A DNA stretch of 53,354 nt from Natrialba aegyptia DSM 13077 (lineage in GTDB: Archaea > Halobacteriota > Halobacteria > Halobacteriales > Natrialbaceae): contig NZ_AOIP01000045.1 of the NCBI RefSeq assembly GCF_000337535.1, forward strand, positions 1-53,354, given 5' to 3'. Below the pieces are notes generated by a model, which was not told where the DNA came from, did no database searches, and saw only the letters and a list, made by a program, of their open reading frames with translations. The position numbers were made by a program, and so were the translations under genes. Numbering within the stretch: the stretch's first letter is position 1; the number at the start of each line of letters is the position of its first letter. This document shows, in pieces, positions 24,522 to 32,207 of this stretch.

Positions 24522-24563
24522 GTTACCCCACATCGCATAGAATCATATACATTGTGGGGTAAC
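24522..24563. promoter_or_regulatory. 11-20-11 inverted repeat, operator-like (copy 2)
   Basis: GTTACCCCACA (24522-24532) and TGTGGGGTAAC (24553-24563) are perfect 11-bp inverted arms with a 20-bp AT-rich spacer (ATAGAATCATATACAT), which may contain the promoter of the minus-strand gene. Same arms and spacing as at 12924-12965. It also lies ~25 bp before a TATA word that faces the transfer genes, so it may act in both directions. Confidence 0.7.
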
Positions 24564-24585
24564 ATCCTAGCCACTTGCCCAGGTA

Positions 24586-24594
24586 ACTATATAT
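24586..24594 (+). promoter_or_regulatory. TATA box facing the HNH/transfer genes
   Basis: CTATATATG lies about 30 bp before ATG 24620, the distance expected for a leaderless haloarchaeal transcript, and 23 bp from the right arm of the operator-like repeat. Confidence 0.45.
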
Positions 24595-24619
24595 GATCGG
24601 ACACAAACTGTCGGATGAT

Positions 24620-24751
24620 ATGCGTCGTCGTCGAGTCCTCACTGGGCCAAGCACCACTTTCGCTGGGATCGGGATGGCCGGGTATCCTGGCTCGGGCACT
24701 GACGAAAGTGTGATCGAGGGGACGCAACTACTCGAGGTCGACCTCGAATGA
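24620..24751 (+). CDS. Possible 43-residue Tat-signal-like peptide
   Basis: The peptide begins MRRRRVLTGPSTTFAGIGMAG and ends LLEVDLE. Four Arg followed by a mildly hydrophobic Gly/Ala stretch resembles a Tat signal that has lost most of its mature part. Its TGA overlaps the ATG of the HNH gene (ATGA). An in-frame ATG at 24593 overlaps the TATA box and is less likely. It may be a remnant or a coupling peptide. Confidence 0.4.
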   Translation: MRRRRVLTGPSTTFAGIGMAGYPGSGTDESVIEGTQLLEVDLE

Positions 24752-25413
24752 GCGCACTCGAGGCGCAGATTGAGTCACGCTATGACGATCCCGACACGTA
24801 TTCGGGGAATCGTCCGCCAGATTGGGAAGCCCGTCGAAAGACGGTTTACCGACATGACGACTGGACGTGCCAATCGTGCGGTCGCCAAAGCGGTCCGCAC
24901 GCTGGTGACGAAGGCGTTCAGCTCCACGCTCACCATATCATTCCGCTGGCGGAGGGTGGCTCGAACCGGCTATCGAATCTGGAAACATTGTGTGAGCCGT
25001 GCCACCAGAACGAGCACGACCACGATATCTTCACTGGTGACTGGGTCGGTGATGGTCCGCACGTGTATACGGTTGGGTCACTGCGAGCGACTGCACGCGG
25101 GATTTTTGCAGCGCTGGCAATCGCTCTGTGGGCCGTCGTCGTTGTTCGGGGAATCGCTCTCTCCGCCGGATATGCCCCGATGGCAGTGGAGAGAGAGGCT
25201 GCCCTCCTGGTGGGAGCGACACTGCTGGGTAGTCTGGTAGTCGTCTCGAAACCATTCCTCGTAACGAGTGTACTGGGAATTGTGGCCGCTGCGATAACGG
25301 CATTTGCCTGGGTCGACTTTGGATTGAGCCCCGAATTCGGACTCATTGGGACGATTGCGTGGCCGCCAGTCATCCTCGGAGCATGGGCAATTGCCTGTGA
25401 CTATATACAGTGA
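24748..25413 (+). CDS. HNH endonuclease fused to four transmembrane helices
   Basis: In this 221-residue protein, residues 27-92 are an HNH domain: zinc Cys pairs C41/C44 and C82/C85, catalytic HAHHIIPLAEGG (60-71) and NLETLCEPCH. Residues ~113-220 hold four predicted membrane helices (about 115-137, 150-168, 170-189, 198-217). HNH enzymes nick or cut DNA with one metal ion. Anchoring such a nuclease in the membrane at the head of a DNA-transfer cluster suggests it acts on DNA entering or leaving the cell. It could be the element's substitute for a relaxase or an anti-competitor nuclease. The domains are clear, the role is inference. Confidence 0.85.
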   Translation: MSALEAQIESRYDDPDTYSGNRPPDWEARRKTVYRHDDWTCQSCGRQSGPHAGDEGVQLHAHHIIPLAEGGSNRLSNLETLCEPCHQNEHDHDIFTGDWVGDGPHVYTVGSLRATARGIFAALAIALWAVVVVRGIALSAGYAPMAVEREAALLVGATLLGSLVVVSKPFLVTSVLGIVAAAITAFAWVDFGLSPEFGLIGTIAWPPVILGAWAIACDYIQ

Positions 25414-25448
25414 TCGTTCTACTTGTATCCATACCTATATCTAGGATT

Positions 25449-25458
25449 AAATATAAAT
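25449..25458 (+). promoter_or_regulatory. Promoter (TATA box) of the transfer operon
   Basis: AAATATAAAT at 25449-25458 lies about 25-30 bp before the ATG of the pilin-like gene at 25481, in an AT-rich gap. Good haloarchaeal promoter position. Confidence 0.55.
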
Positions 25459-25480
25459 ACTAGCACCTAAGAGAGCGAGT

Positions 25481-25819
25481 ATGGCACGCAAAACGAAAGG
25501 TGCCCGAGTCCTGACCGCCCTGTTCGCTTTCATTGCAACTACTGGGATAGCTGCTGCCCAGGAGAGCGAGATCAACAATTCCTTGTCGGAGATCGAGTCA
25601 TTCGTCGCAACGACACTCGGCCAGATCGGTGTCATCGTCTTTCTCGTTGGTGCCGCTGCCTGGTTCGTCTCCCGTAAACATGCTGACCGTGCCCAATGGG
25701 GATGGCGAGGCATGTGGGGCGGTGCGGGCATGATCATCCTCTCGGTCAGCTACAATGTGTTCGTGACGCTCTTCGAAAACCTCGCTCCAGGGATGGTCAC
25801 CCCCTGGATTCCATTCTAA
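25481..25819 (+). CDS. VirB2/TrbC-like conjugative pilin candidate
   Basis: The 112-residue protein has a cleavable-looking signal peptide (TKGARVLTALFAFIATTGIA, then AAAQE near 28), followed by two hydrophobic segments (about 47-64 and 76-96) joined by a short charged loop (SRKHADRAQWGWRG). This is the layout of VirB2/TrbC pilins of type IV secretion systems. Sequence identity to known pilins is not obvious, so the call rests on size, topology and position as first gene before surface, VirB6-, VirB3- and VirB4-like genes. Confidence 0.6.
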   Translation: MARKTKGARVLTALFAFIATTGIAAAQESEINNSLSEIESFVATTLGQIGVIVFLVGAAAWFVSRKHADRAQWGWRGMWGGAGMIILSVSYNVFVTLFENLAPGMVTPWIPF

Positions 25820-25883
25820 GTAGCACATCCAACAGAATCACGACTTACCCCTCAATCGACCCCCTTTCACCCCACACCCACGA

Positions 25884-27767
25884 ATGGATGGCCAGCGATT
25901 GTCGCTTGGACTGCTGCTCGTTGTCACCCTGATACTGTCAATTAGCGGTGTGGCGACGATGTCCACCGCGGAGACGACGGCCAACGAAACAGACGTCTTT
26001 ATCTCTGATAAACCGGATCCCAAGGCTGGCGAACACCCACCGTTCGTGCTCCCAGACCTGGTGGAAGTCAATGAAGAAGAGAATATCTCGGTAGCAGAGC
26101 TGAGTCAGATCCGCGATTTCTACTACTCGACGACCCAACCCCCGTATCAGGTCGGATCGGATCAGCAGACACTGAATGAGTACCGCCTCGAGCAACTCGA
26201 GTCGATCGAGCGCAACGAGTCGACGAGTCTCTGGTTTCCAGATTCGGACCGCTCGAACGGTACGTTCGTTGAAGACGCTCACATAACGATCCTTGGATCC
26301 GAAAAAGGGACCCAGACCCATCTCGAGTCGGACGCGGATGACCAAGACGACACCGAGAGTGAATTACTGCTGGTACCGGAGGATGGGACGGTCTTCGCCT
26401 ACGTTGATTACACGACTCGCATTCCAGAGGGGACTTGCACCACGACCAATGCGACGCGAACCTGTCTCAACGTTACACTCCTCGATCAGGAGGTCGACCG
26501 CACACTCGAGATTGGGTCCCAGTCGTGGAGTGGCGATTCAGAGACGCCCCACGAGATCGACTACGCGGACGCGGACGCGAGTGGGCCGACAACGATGGAG
26601 GTGGAGGCGACAATCACCACGACGCTTGCACTCGAGGAGTCCATCTACGAACTTGACGATAGTGGCTGGGGGGAGGATACAACCGATACCGACACGCTGA
26701 ACATCTCCCACACGGTCCAAGACGAAGCTCCTGTTGCCGTCACGACGAATCAAGAGCTTTCGATTGACCAGACGGTCGTCGAATCGAATGGAAGCCTCGA
26801 CCGGATTATCCTCGAGTTCGATGGGCCGGAGACACTCCAAGACCGGCGACTCTGGAGCACGGCGACGTTCGCCGAAGACGCCGGAAAGATCGAGAATATC
26901 TGGGGCGTCTACTCCCAGCGCCAGTACGAGACTGCCACGCGAGGCCACCCGCCAGAAGACAATCTGACGATCTCGCCGGATCAAAACATGTTCAACGAGA
27001 CTGGGTCAGTGCTGAACGAGACACTGTCAGCGGGCAACGACACCTCGACAGACGAGTCGATACTGAATGAGACGCTCGAGCAACAGCCACTCGCGTCAGA
27101 GACCCACCAGGAGGCATTCCCCAATGTCCTCGAGAAGCAACTCGCCGCACAGCGAGATACCCCCACGCTTGAGGGAGAACCAACCAACCTTGCGAACCCA
27201 CCAGAATTAGCTAGTTCGGACAGCTTCAGTGTCGCATCTGAGCCAGCACCACTCGATGAGAACGTCAATCTCTCCTCGGTCAACCCGCGTGGACAGAATA
27301 CGCTCATCATCAAGAACGCAGAGCAACCGGTCACAGAGGTTCGCGATATCCACGACGACCCGATCCCGGTGTCGACACAGACCGTCCAGGAGCGCGACGT
27401 CCAGCTCGAGACGGAGACCCTCAACGACACGCACGCACAGTTCCACCTGTTCGAGGAAGATAGCGGCGAGGCGCTTGCCGACGAGACACTCTGGCTCCAC
27501 GGTGCTGCCCAGGGACAGGTGACGACCGACTCGGACGGAACTGCAGTCGTCGAACGGAGTGACCTCTACGTGAGGGCGTCGTTCACGGGCGAGACCGATC
27601 CAGCGGAAGAGGTGTACTACAGTCCAGCTGAGACGGAGGCCACATTCCAGCCAGAGGCGTTCAACATCTACCAGCTGTTGATGAGCTTCACTGGAGCGTT
27701 CGTCTCGATCATCGCCTTCGTGATTTTGTACATTCCGTTCGCGTACATGCGAGGTGCAAACAAATGA
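25884..27767 (+). CDS. Large exported surface protein with C-terminal membrane anchor
   Basis: The 627-residue protein has an N-terminal signal (LGLLLVVTLILSISGVATMS), a long extracellular part, and one C-terminal helix (about 600-620, FTGAFVSIIAFVILYIPFAY) with a short basic tail. The extracellular part has many N-glycosylation sequons (NETD, NISV, NESTS, NGTF, NATRT, NVTL and a run NETGSVLNETLSAGNDTS). It ends with a beta-rich domain (about 515-595). It lies between the pilin-like and VirB6-like genes and may form the outer part of the mating apparatus or recognise recipient cells. No homologue is recognised. The start at 25884 gives the signal peptide directly. Confidence 0.7.
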   Translation: MDGQRLSLGLLLVVTLILSISGVATMSTAETTANETDVFISDKPDPKAGEHPPFVLPDLVEVNEEENISVAELSQIRDFYYSTTQPPYQVGSDQQTLNEYRLEQLESIERNESTSLWFPDSDRSNGTFVEDAHITILGSEKGTQTHLESDADDQDDTESELLLVPEDGTVFAYVDYTTRIPEGTCTTTNATRTCLNVTLLDQEVDRTLEIGSQSWSGDSETPHEIDYADADASGPTTMEVEATITTTLALEESIYELDDSGWGEDTTDTDTLNISHTVQDEAPVAVTTNQELSIDQTVVESNGSLDRIILEFDGPETLQDRRLWSTATFAEDAGKIENIWGVYSQRQYETATRGHPPEDNLTISPDQNMFNETGSVLNETLSAGNDTSTDESILNETLEQQPLASETHQEAFPNVLEKQLAAQRDTPTLEGEPTNLANPPELASSDSFSVASEPAPLDENVNLSSVNPRGQNTLIIKNAEQPVTEVRDIHDDPIPVSTQTVQERDVQLETETLNDTHAQFHLFEEDSGEALADETLWLHGAAQGQVTTDSDGTAVVERSDLYVRASFTGETDPAEEVYYSPAETEATFQPEAFNIYQLLMSFTGAFVSIIAFVILYIPFAYMRGANK

Positions 27768-27859
27768 CTGTTCGAATTCGAGCCAGCACAGTGTGGGCAA
27801 ACACCCACTCCACAGCTTCCGCGCTAACGACCACGACAGAGAACCCACTAAACCAATGA
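27764..27859 (+). CDS. 31-residue ORF coupled on both sides (ATGA/ATGA)
   Basis: MTVRIRASTVWANTHSTASA, then LTTTTENPLNQ. Its ATG overlaps the TGA of the preceding gene (27764-27767) and its TGA overlaps the ATG of the next gene (27856-27859), both as ATGA. It exactly bridges the gap between two operon genes, so it probably is translated, at least to carry ribosomes across. No family recognised. Confidence 0.5.
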   Translation: MTVRIRASTVWANTHSTASALTTTTENPLNQ

Positions 27860-29358
27860 CCATTCCCAGGCTGCCCGTTTCGATCAAAGGTATGATAGAA
27901 GGCGCTGATCCCAGTATCGTGGGATTGGCCCAGAAGAGCCTCGCCGCCCTTCCAGGTGGCGATCTCGCTATAACCGTCGCGTTCGTCGGCGACTGGGTCG
28001 CCGACTTCTTCATCTATATTTTGACCGGTATTCTGGGGTTCATTACCACCCTCGTTGCGGGCGGGATGCAGTCGTTCATCATCTTCGATAGCCCCTACAA
28101 CGATCCGGCAATGCAGGGTGCCTTCGAGCATAATCTGGCAATTTTCCCTCAACTACTGGTGATTGTCTTCATGGCTGGGATAGCCTCCGCTCCGTTCTCC
28201 GATCAGCGGGAAGTGACGAACTTCATGCTGATCTGGAAAACGCTGAAAACAATCATCTTCGTCGCCGTCGGTCGTCAGATCATGCACTTTGGGTTGCTCC
28301 TTACGAACGCGATCATCCTGCACATTTACACCAACGACTACGGCGACGCGTTTGGCCCCGAAGTGCTCGAGGCTGGATTTGAAGGGGCAGCTTCGCTGGG
28401 TGCGGGGGCGATCATCGGCGGGATTATAATCAGCTCGGTCTCCGTCGCAGGCATTTTGCTCGCTCTCGGGGTCTTTGTGTTCCGGGAGTTCCTGTTCAAC
28501 GCGACGTTCATCCTGCTCCCCGTTCTCGGAGCCATGCTCTACCTGGATTTCGGCCCACTCCGCCACAGTTCGGCGATCGCAAAAACGCTCCTGCGGGCGA
28601 CAGCGTACATGCTGCTTGCAGGGATCGTGATGGCGGGGCTACTACAAACAGGTGCGGCAGCCGTCGGCGCGTATTCGGATGTCGCCGTTGAGGGAGAGGA
28701 AGTAACTGAGGCGGAGTTTGGCGAACTCATCGAAGCAATGCTCTTCTGGCTGATCGGACTGCTCGCCCCCGCACTCGTCGGCCTCAAAGCTGCCATGATG
28801 GCAGGGATGTCGCCGAGAGGTCTTGGTCGGAGTGCAAAGAGCAGCTCGAGGTCGCAAGCTCAGACCTCTTCAATGGGCCAATCGGGTGGGAAATCGAGAC
28901 GTACTGCACTGATGGAGCAGGCGAGGTACGGAGGAGCGAGAGGGGCCAGATGGGGCGACAGAAAGATAGGTGGAAGGGCGAGCAGTGCTGCCAGTAGAGT
29001 AGGATCACGCGTCGGCCAAACGAAAGCAGCAGTTGGGAGTGCAGCCGCGTCGAAAATCCCGGATAGATATGTGAGCGGAAGTAATAAAATAGGATCTGGT
29101 GCGAAGAGAGGTGGAAAACGCGCAGCTTCGGACGTGAAAGCTGGTGTCTCCTACGGACCTCGAAATCTTCACGAATCCCCGACCGAGTGGGCGGCGGCCG
29201 GGTTGGAACGCTATCGGGAAAACCCCGTTATCGACACGTCAACTCAACAATCGACTAGTAGTGGCACAGTCGAAGCCAGCAACAACGCCGCCGACACATC
29301 TCCAGACCCGGAATCAAGTCAACAGCCACTGGACGAATACGACAACAACAATAACTAA
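27856..29358 (+). CDS. VirB6/TrbL-like polytopic membrane protein
   Basis: With the start at ATG 27856 the protein has ~500 residues. About eight membrane segments fill residues ~30-325 (for example FIYILTGILGFITTLVAGGM, LLVIVFMAGIASA, AIIGGIIISSVSVAGILLAL, GVFVFREFLFNATFILLPVL, LLAGIVMAGLL, LFWLIGLLAPALVGLKAAMM). A basic, Gly/Ser/Arg-rich cytoplasmic tail follows (about 330-500). VirB6/TrbL-type proteins form the inner-membrane channel of type IV secretion systems. A frame starting at GTG 27754 is rejected in favour of the ATG coupled to the 31-residue ORF. Its stop is 6 bp before the AAA+ gene. Confidence 0.7.
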   Translation: MTIPRLPVSIKGMIEGADPSIVGLAQKSLAALPGGDLAITVAFVGDWVADFFIYILTGILGFITTLVAGGMQSFIIFDSPYNDPAMQGAFEHNLAIFPQLLVIVFMAGIASAPFSDQREVTNFMLIWKTLKTIIFVAVGRQIMHFGLLLTNAIILHIYTNDYGDAFGPEVLEAGFEGAASLGAGAIIGGIIISSVSVAGILLALGVFVFREFLFNATFILLPVLGAMLYLDFGPLRHSSAIAKTLLRATAYMLLAGIVMAGLLQTGAAAVGAYSDVAVEGEEVTEAEFGELIEAMLFWLIGLLAPALVGLKAAMMAGMSPRGLGRSAKSSSRSQAQTSSMGQSGGKSRRTALMEQARYGGARGARWGDRKIGGRASSAASRVGSRVGQTKAAVGSAAASKIPDRYVSGSNKIGSGAKRGGKRAASDVKAGVSYGPRNLHESPTEWAAAGLERYRENPVIDTSTQQSTSSGTVEASNNAADTSPDPESSQQPLDEYDNNNN

Positions 29359-29364
29359 CGGAAG

Positions 29365-30738
29365 ATGGACAGAACATCTCAACCCAAGAATGTCCTGAAG
29401 AAAGTCGTTGTTGGCATCATTTCTCTCAGCCTCTTTACTGCGAATTATGTCATTGTTCCACTTGGAATCGTTTGGATTGTAGCGTATTTTTCCGATCCAA
29501 TTATAGCGCTAATTGCAATCCCTGTGATTTGGATGGCGACCCCATTTACTGCACTTCTGCTGACTGGTGGTCTCTACCCACTTCATGGTGAGAAGCCCGA
29601 ACAAGCGGATCGGATCTGGCTGGTTGGAACTTTCATTGGAACAGCGATATTGACAGCGGTGTGGTTTCTCCCTGCTTGGGAGAATAACTGGCCCGCTTTC
29701 GCAAGCATCCTTGCTCCGCTCCGAGTCTCTTCTATGTTTGATAACTTTTGGTACATGGGAGCCAGTTGGCTCGCGTGTGTTCCACTGATGCTATCTGTGA
29801 GTATTGGAACCACCGTAGAACTTCTCGATGAGAAAATCGCGACGGGAGAAGGGGAGCAGACAGCCGCACTGGACGCGGCTGCCCAGAGAGAGAAAGCCGA
29901 GACCAAACCTAAGACGTCCCACTCCAGCGATGGAGCGGCTCAAGAACAGCCCACTCCTTCTCAACTCCAATACGGCTGGCAGTCTGCGCCTGACACAAGA
30001 TTTGCGGACGTTGGTGGGATGGAGCCACTCAAAACGGAGGTCGAGCGCTCGGTGATCCGTCCGCTGACCCGGCTGGATGCCGCCTACGAACGCTTCAACA
30101 TCTCCCCACCGAACGGCATTCTCTTCTACGGTCCTCCAGGGACAGGCAAGACGCTGTTCGCTCGAGCCATCGCCGGCGAACTCGACCACCCGTATCTCGA
30201 GCTCTCGGCGGGCGATATCAAATCGCGCTGGGTCAATGAGTCCACCAAGCAGGTCAACCAACTGTTTGCGGAGGCTGCACAGTTCGATCGATGCGTCATC
30301 TTTATCGACGAGATCGACGCACTCCTCGCGTCGCGCGACAACGATCTTCACCGCGAGCACGCTCAGGTGGTCAATGAGTTCCTTGCCCATCTGGACGCCG
30401 ACGATCCGAATTACCTCGTAATCGCAGCCACGAACCGCGCTGAACTCCTTGATGAGGCGGCTACTCGCCGGGGTCGCTTTGACCAGCAGTACGAACTCGG
30501 CCTTCCAGATCGCGACGCTCGAGCGGCCATTTTCCGCGTCCGGCTCGACGAACTGCCGACGGGCCTTGACAACAACGCATCCAGGAAGATGGCCGAGCAG
30601 ACAGAGGGACTCAGTAGCGCAGATATCGTCGGGATTATCGACGACGCCGCGATGCGTGCCGCCGAACGCGACGCTGACGAACTCACGCTCGAGGATCTCC
30701 ACATGTCGCTCCCAGACCAGCCAGACCAACAGTCTTGA
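29365..30738 (+). CDS. Membrane-anchored AAA+ ATPase (Cdc48/FtsH-type module)
   Basis: In this 457-residue protein, residues 12-165 carry four predicted membrane helices and residues ~205-455 one AAA+ module. It has FADVGGMEPLKTEVERSVIR, Walker A GPPGTGKT (255-262), Walker B CVIFIDEID (310-318), the Arg finger region TRRGRFDQQYELGLPDRDAR, and a C-terminal helical lid ending with a LEDL segment. There is no zinc protease domain, so it is not a complete FtsH. Such ATPases unfold proteins or remodel complexes at the membrane. Its place between VirB6-like and VirB3-like genes suggests it powers assembly or disassembly of the transfer channel. It is not a standard T4SS component. Confidence 0.85.
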   Translation: MDRTSQPKNVLKKVVVGIISLSLFTANYVIVPLGIVWIVAYFSDPIIALIAIPVIWMATPFTALLLTGGLYPLHGEKPEQADRIWLVGTFIGTAILTAVWFLPAWENNWPAFASILAPLRVSSMFDNFWYMGASWLACVPLMLSVSIGTTVELLDEKIATGEGEQTAALDAAAQREKAETKPKTSHSSDGAAQEQPTPSQLQYGWQSAPDTRFADVGGMEPLKTEVERSVIRPLTRLDAAYERFNISPPNGILFYGPPGTGKTLFARAIAGELDHPYLELSAGDIKSRWVNESTKQVNQLFAEAAQFDRCVIFIDEIDALLASRDNDLHREHAQVVNEFLAHLDADDPNYLVIAATNRAELLDEAATRRGRFDQQYELGLPDRDARAAIFRVRLDELPTGLDNNASRKMAEQTEGLSSADIVGIIDDAAMRAAERDADELTLEDLHMSLPDQPDQQS

Positions 30739-30857
30739 GACCGTGCCCAGCAAGAGGTAGGTTGGGACCGCAAGATCGTTCAAAACCGGTACGTCATTGG
30801 AATATCAAAACCGGGGGTAACTTTTAACTAGATATCCCTAAGACGTACAGATTGTCT
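30739..30857 (+). promoter_or_regulatory. Gap with a possible internal promoter of the transfer operon
   Basis: This is the largest break inside the transfer cluster after 25481. It contains an AT-rich word (AACTTTTAACTAG, near 30820-30832) about 30 bp before ATG 30858. A single half-site GGGGTAAC resembling one arm of the 11-20-11 repeats precedes it, but I see no partner arm. Confidence 0.35.
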
Positions 30858-31250
30858 ATGGAAACATTCCCAATCGCAGGGCGTGTCGTTAATACGAAGT
30901 TGGTTTTCGGGTTGACCGCCCGAGAAGCTGGCGAGGTTCTCGTGGTTCCGTTCCTGGCCATGGGTATCGCCCAAAGCCTTGGCTTCACTGGGACACTGTT
31001 CCTGGGTGCCGGCGGGATCGGACTCGCCATCGGCATCCTCGTTTTGCTGGTTTCCCCTGCCGGCCAACGACCCATCAGCTATGCTCGTGCCGCCGCCGAG
31101 TACTATCTCGGCTCGAACGAGTACCACAACCGGAGAACGCGACCCGAACCAGAGACGCCCGTCGCCCAGGACGTCGTCTACGTTCGGCAGGCTGGCCTCG
31201 ATATCGAGACGATCGAAGCCGAGCAGGAAGCGGAAGCCGACGGACGGTGA
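30858..31250 (+). CDS. VirB3/PrgI-like small membrane protein
   Basis: The 130-residue protein has a short N-terminal motif (PIAGRVVNTKLVFGLTAREA), two closely spaced membrane helices (about 25-45 and 47-66) and an acidic C-terminal tail. The pattern 'short N-terminus, GLTxRE, paired helices' is that of VirB3/PrgI-type proteins, which dock the VirB4 ATPase to the channel. VirB4-like genes follow immediately. ATG 30858 is chosen over the TTG two codons upstream. Confidence 0.75.
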   Translation: METFPIAGRVVNTKLVFGLTAREAGEVLVVPFLAMGIAQSLGFTGTLFLGAGGIGLAIGILVLLVSPAGQRPISYARAAAEYYLGSNEYHNRRTRPEPETPVAQDVVYVRQAGLDIETIEAEQEAEADGR

Positions 31251-31256
31251 TCGACA

Positions 31257-32207
31257 ATGGGAACTGCACCCACCGACGAGACAGCTACCGAAACAACCCC
31301 AGAATCACACGAAGAGGACGAGGAGCCCGTTGTCCAGCCGACTGCCAGCAGTGATCACACGCCGCCCACACCCGAGTCCGACCTCGAGGTCCTGCGAGCA
31401 CTCGACAAATTCCTTGACGATATCGACACGGACCTCCCAACCGCTCGAGAGCGCTCCCGAGCGCGTGATCACTTCGACCTCAAGGATCGTCTTGGTGGAT
31501 CGACAACGACCCAGGAGACACTCAGCTTCGACTACGTCCGGGAGGATGGTATCGCCGTCGACGGCGACAGCTACATCGGCCTCTTGAAAGTCCATCCGCA
31601 GAACTGGCTCTCGCTCAGTGAACAGGCCAGACACGACACGATGAGCGCGTACATGTCTTTCCTCATGTCGCTCGAGTTCAGCGTGGCCGTCCCCTGCTAC
31701 CCGAAAACGTTTGACCTTACGGGGCATCTCGAGCGCTTCTACACGGCATCGTCGAGTACGACTGCTCGAGAAGAGACGCCGATACTCCAGTACGGACGGA
31801 AGTTCTACATCCAGTGGGCGAGTGACCGGATCACAGACGCCGACCTCAAACAACGCGATTTCTACATCGTCACACGCGTCGACGCCGATCAGGTCCACAA
31901 GAATCTCGACACGGGAAGCGTTCTGAGCCAGCTTGGCGATCTCCCGCTCATCGGTGCTGCCTGCTCGCGAGTACTTGCTCACACGCCGTTCGGCGAGTCA
32001 CACGAAGACGCACGAACTGAGCTCTGCATTCGTGAAGTGAGACAGCGACAGCGCCGGATTACAAACAAGCTCGGCCGGACGGAGGTCTCGATCGACCAGG
32101 TAACCGACCGTCAGGAGACCATGGAAATCCTGTACCACTACTACAACCACGTCGACCCACAGTTCGAGAAGTTCAATCAAGCGACCAAGACGGAGGGAGA
32201 GTACTGA
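31257..32207 (+). CDS. VirB4 N-terminal-domain-like transfer protein
   Basis: The 316-residue protein has an acidic disordered N-terminus (1-45). The domain around 95-160, SYIGLLKVHPQNWLSLSEQA, then YMSFLMSLEFSVAVPCYPK, resembles the N-terminal, non-ATPase domain of VirB4/TraE-like proteins. There is no Walker motif. It lies 6 bp after the VirB3-like gene and its stop overlaps the VirB4 ATPase start (TGATG). It may be a split-off N-terminal domain or an accessory subunit of the ATPase complex. Confidence 0.7.
   Translation: MGTAPTDETATETTPESHEEDEEPVVQPTASSDHTPPTPESDLEVLRALDKFLDDIDTDLPTARERSRARDHFDLKDRLGGSTTTQETLSFDYVREDGIAVDGDSYIGLLKVHPQNWLSLSEQARHDTMSAYMSFLMSLEFSVAVPCYPKTFDLTGHLERFYTASSSTTAREETPILQYGRKFYIQWASDRITDADLKQRDFYIVTRVDADQVHKNLDTGSVLSQLGDLPLIGAACSRVLAHTPFGESHEDARTELCIREVRQRQRRITNKLGRTEVSIDQVTDRQETMEILYHYYNHVDPQFEKFNQATKTEGEY

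Noticed and set aside
27754-27855. Upstream GTG start for the VirB6-like gene
   Set aside because: The ATG at 27856 is coupled by ATGA to the preceding ORF, and the extension overlaps two other frames.
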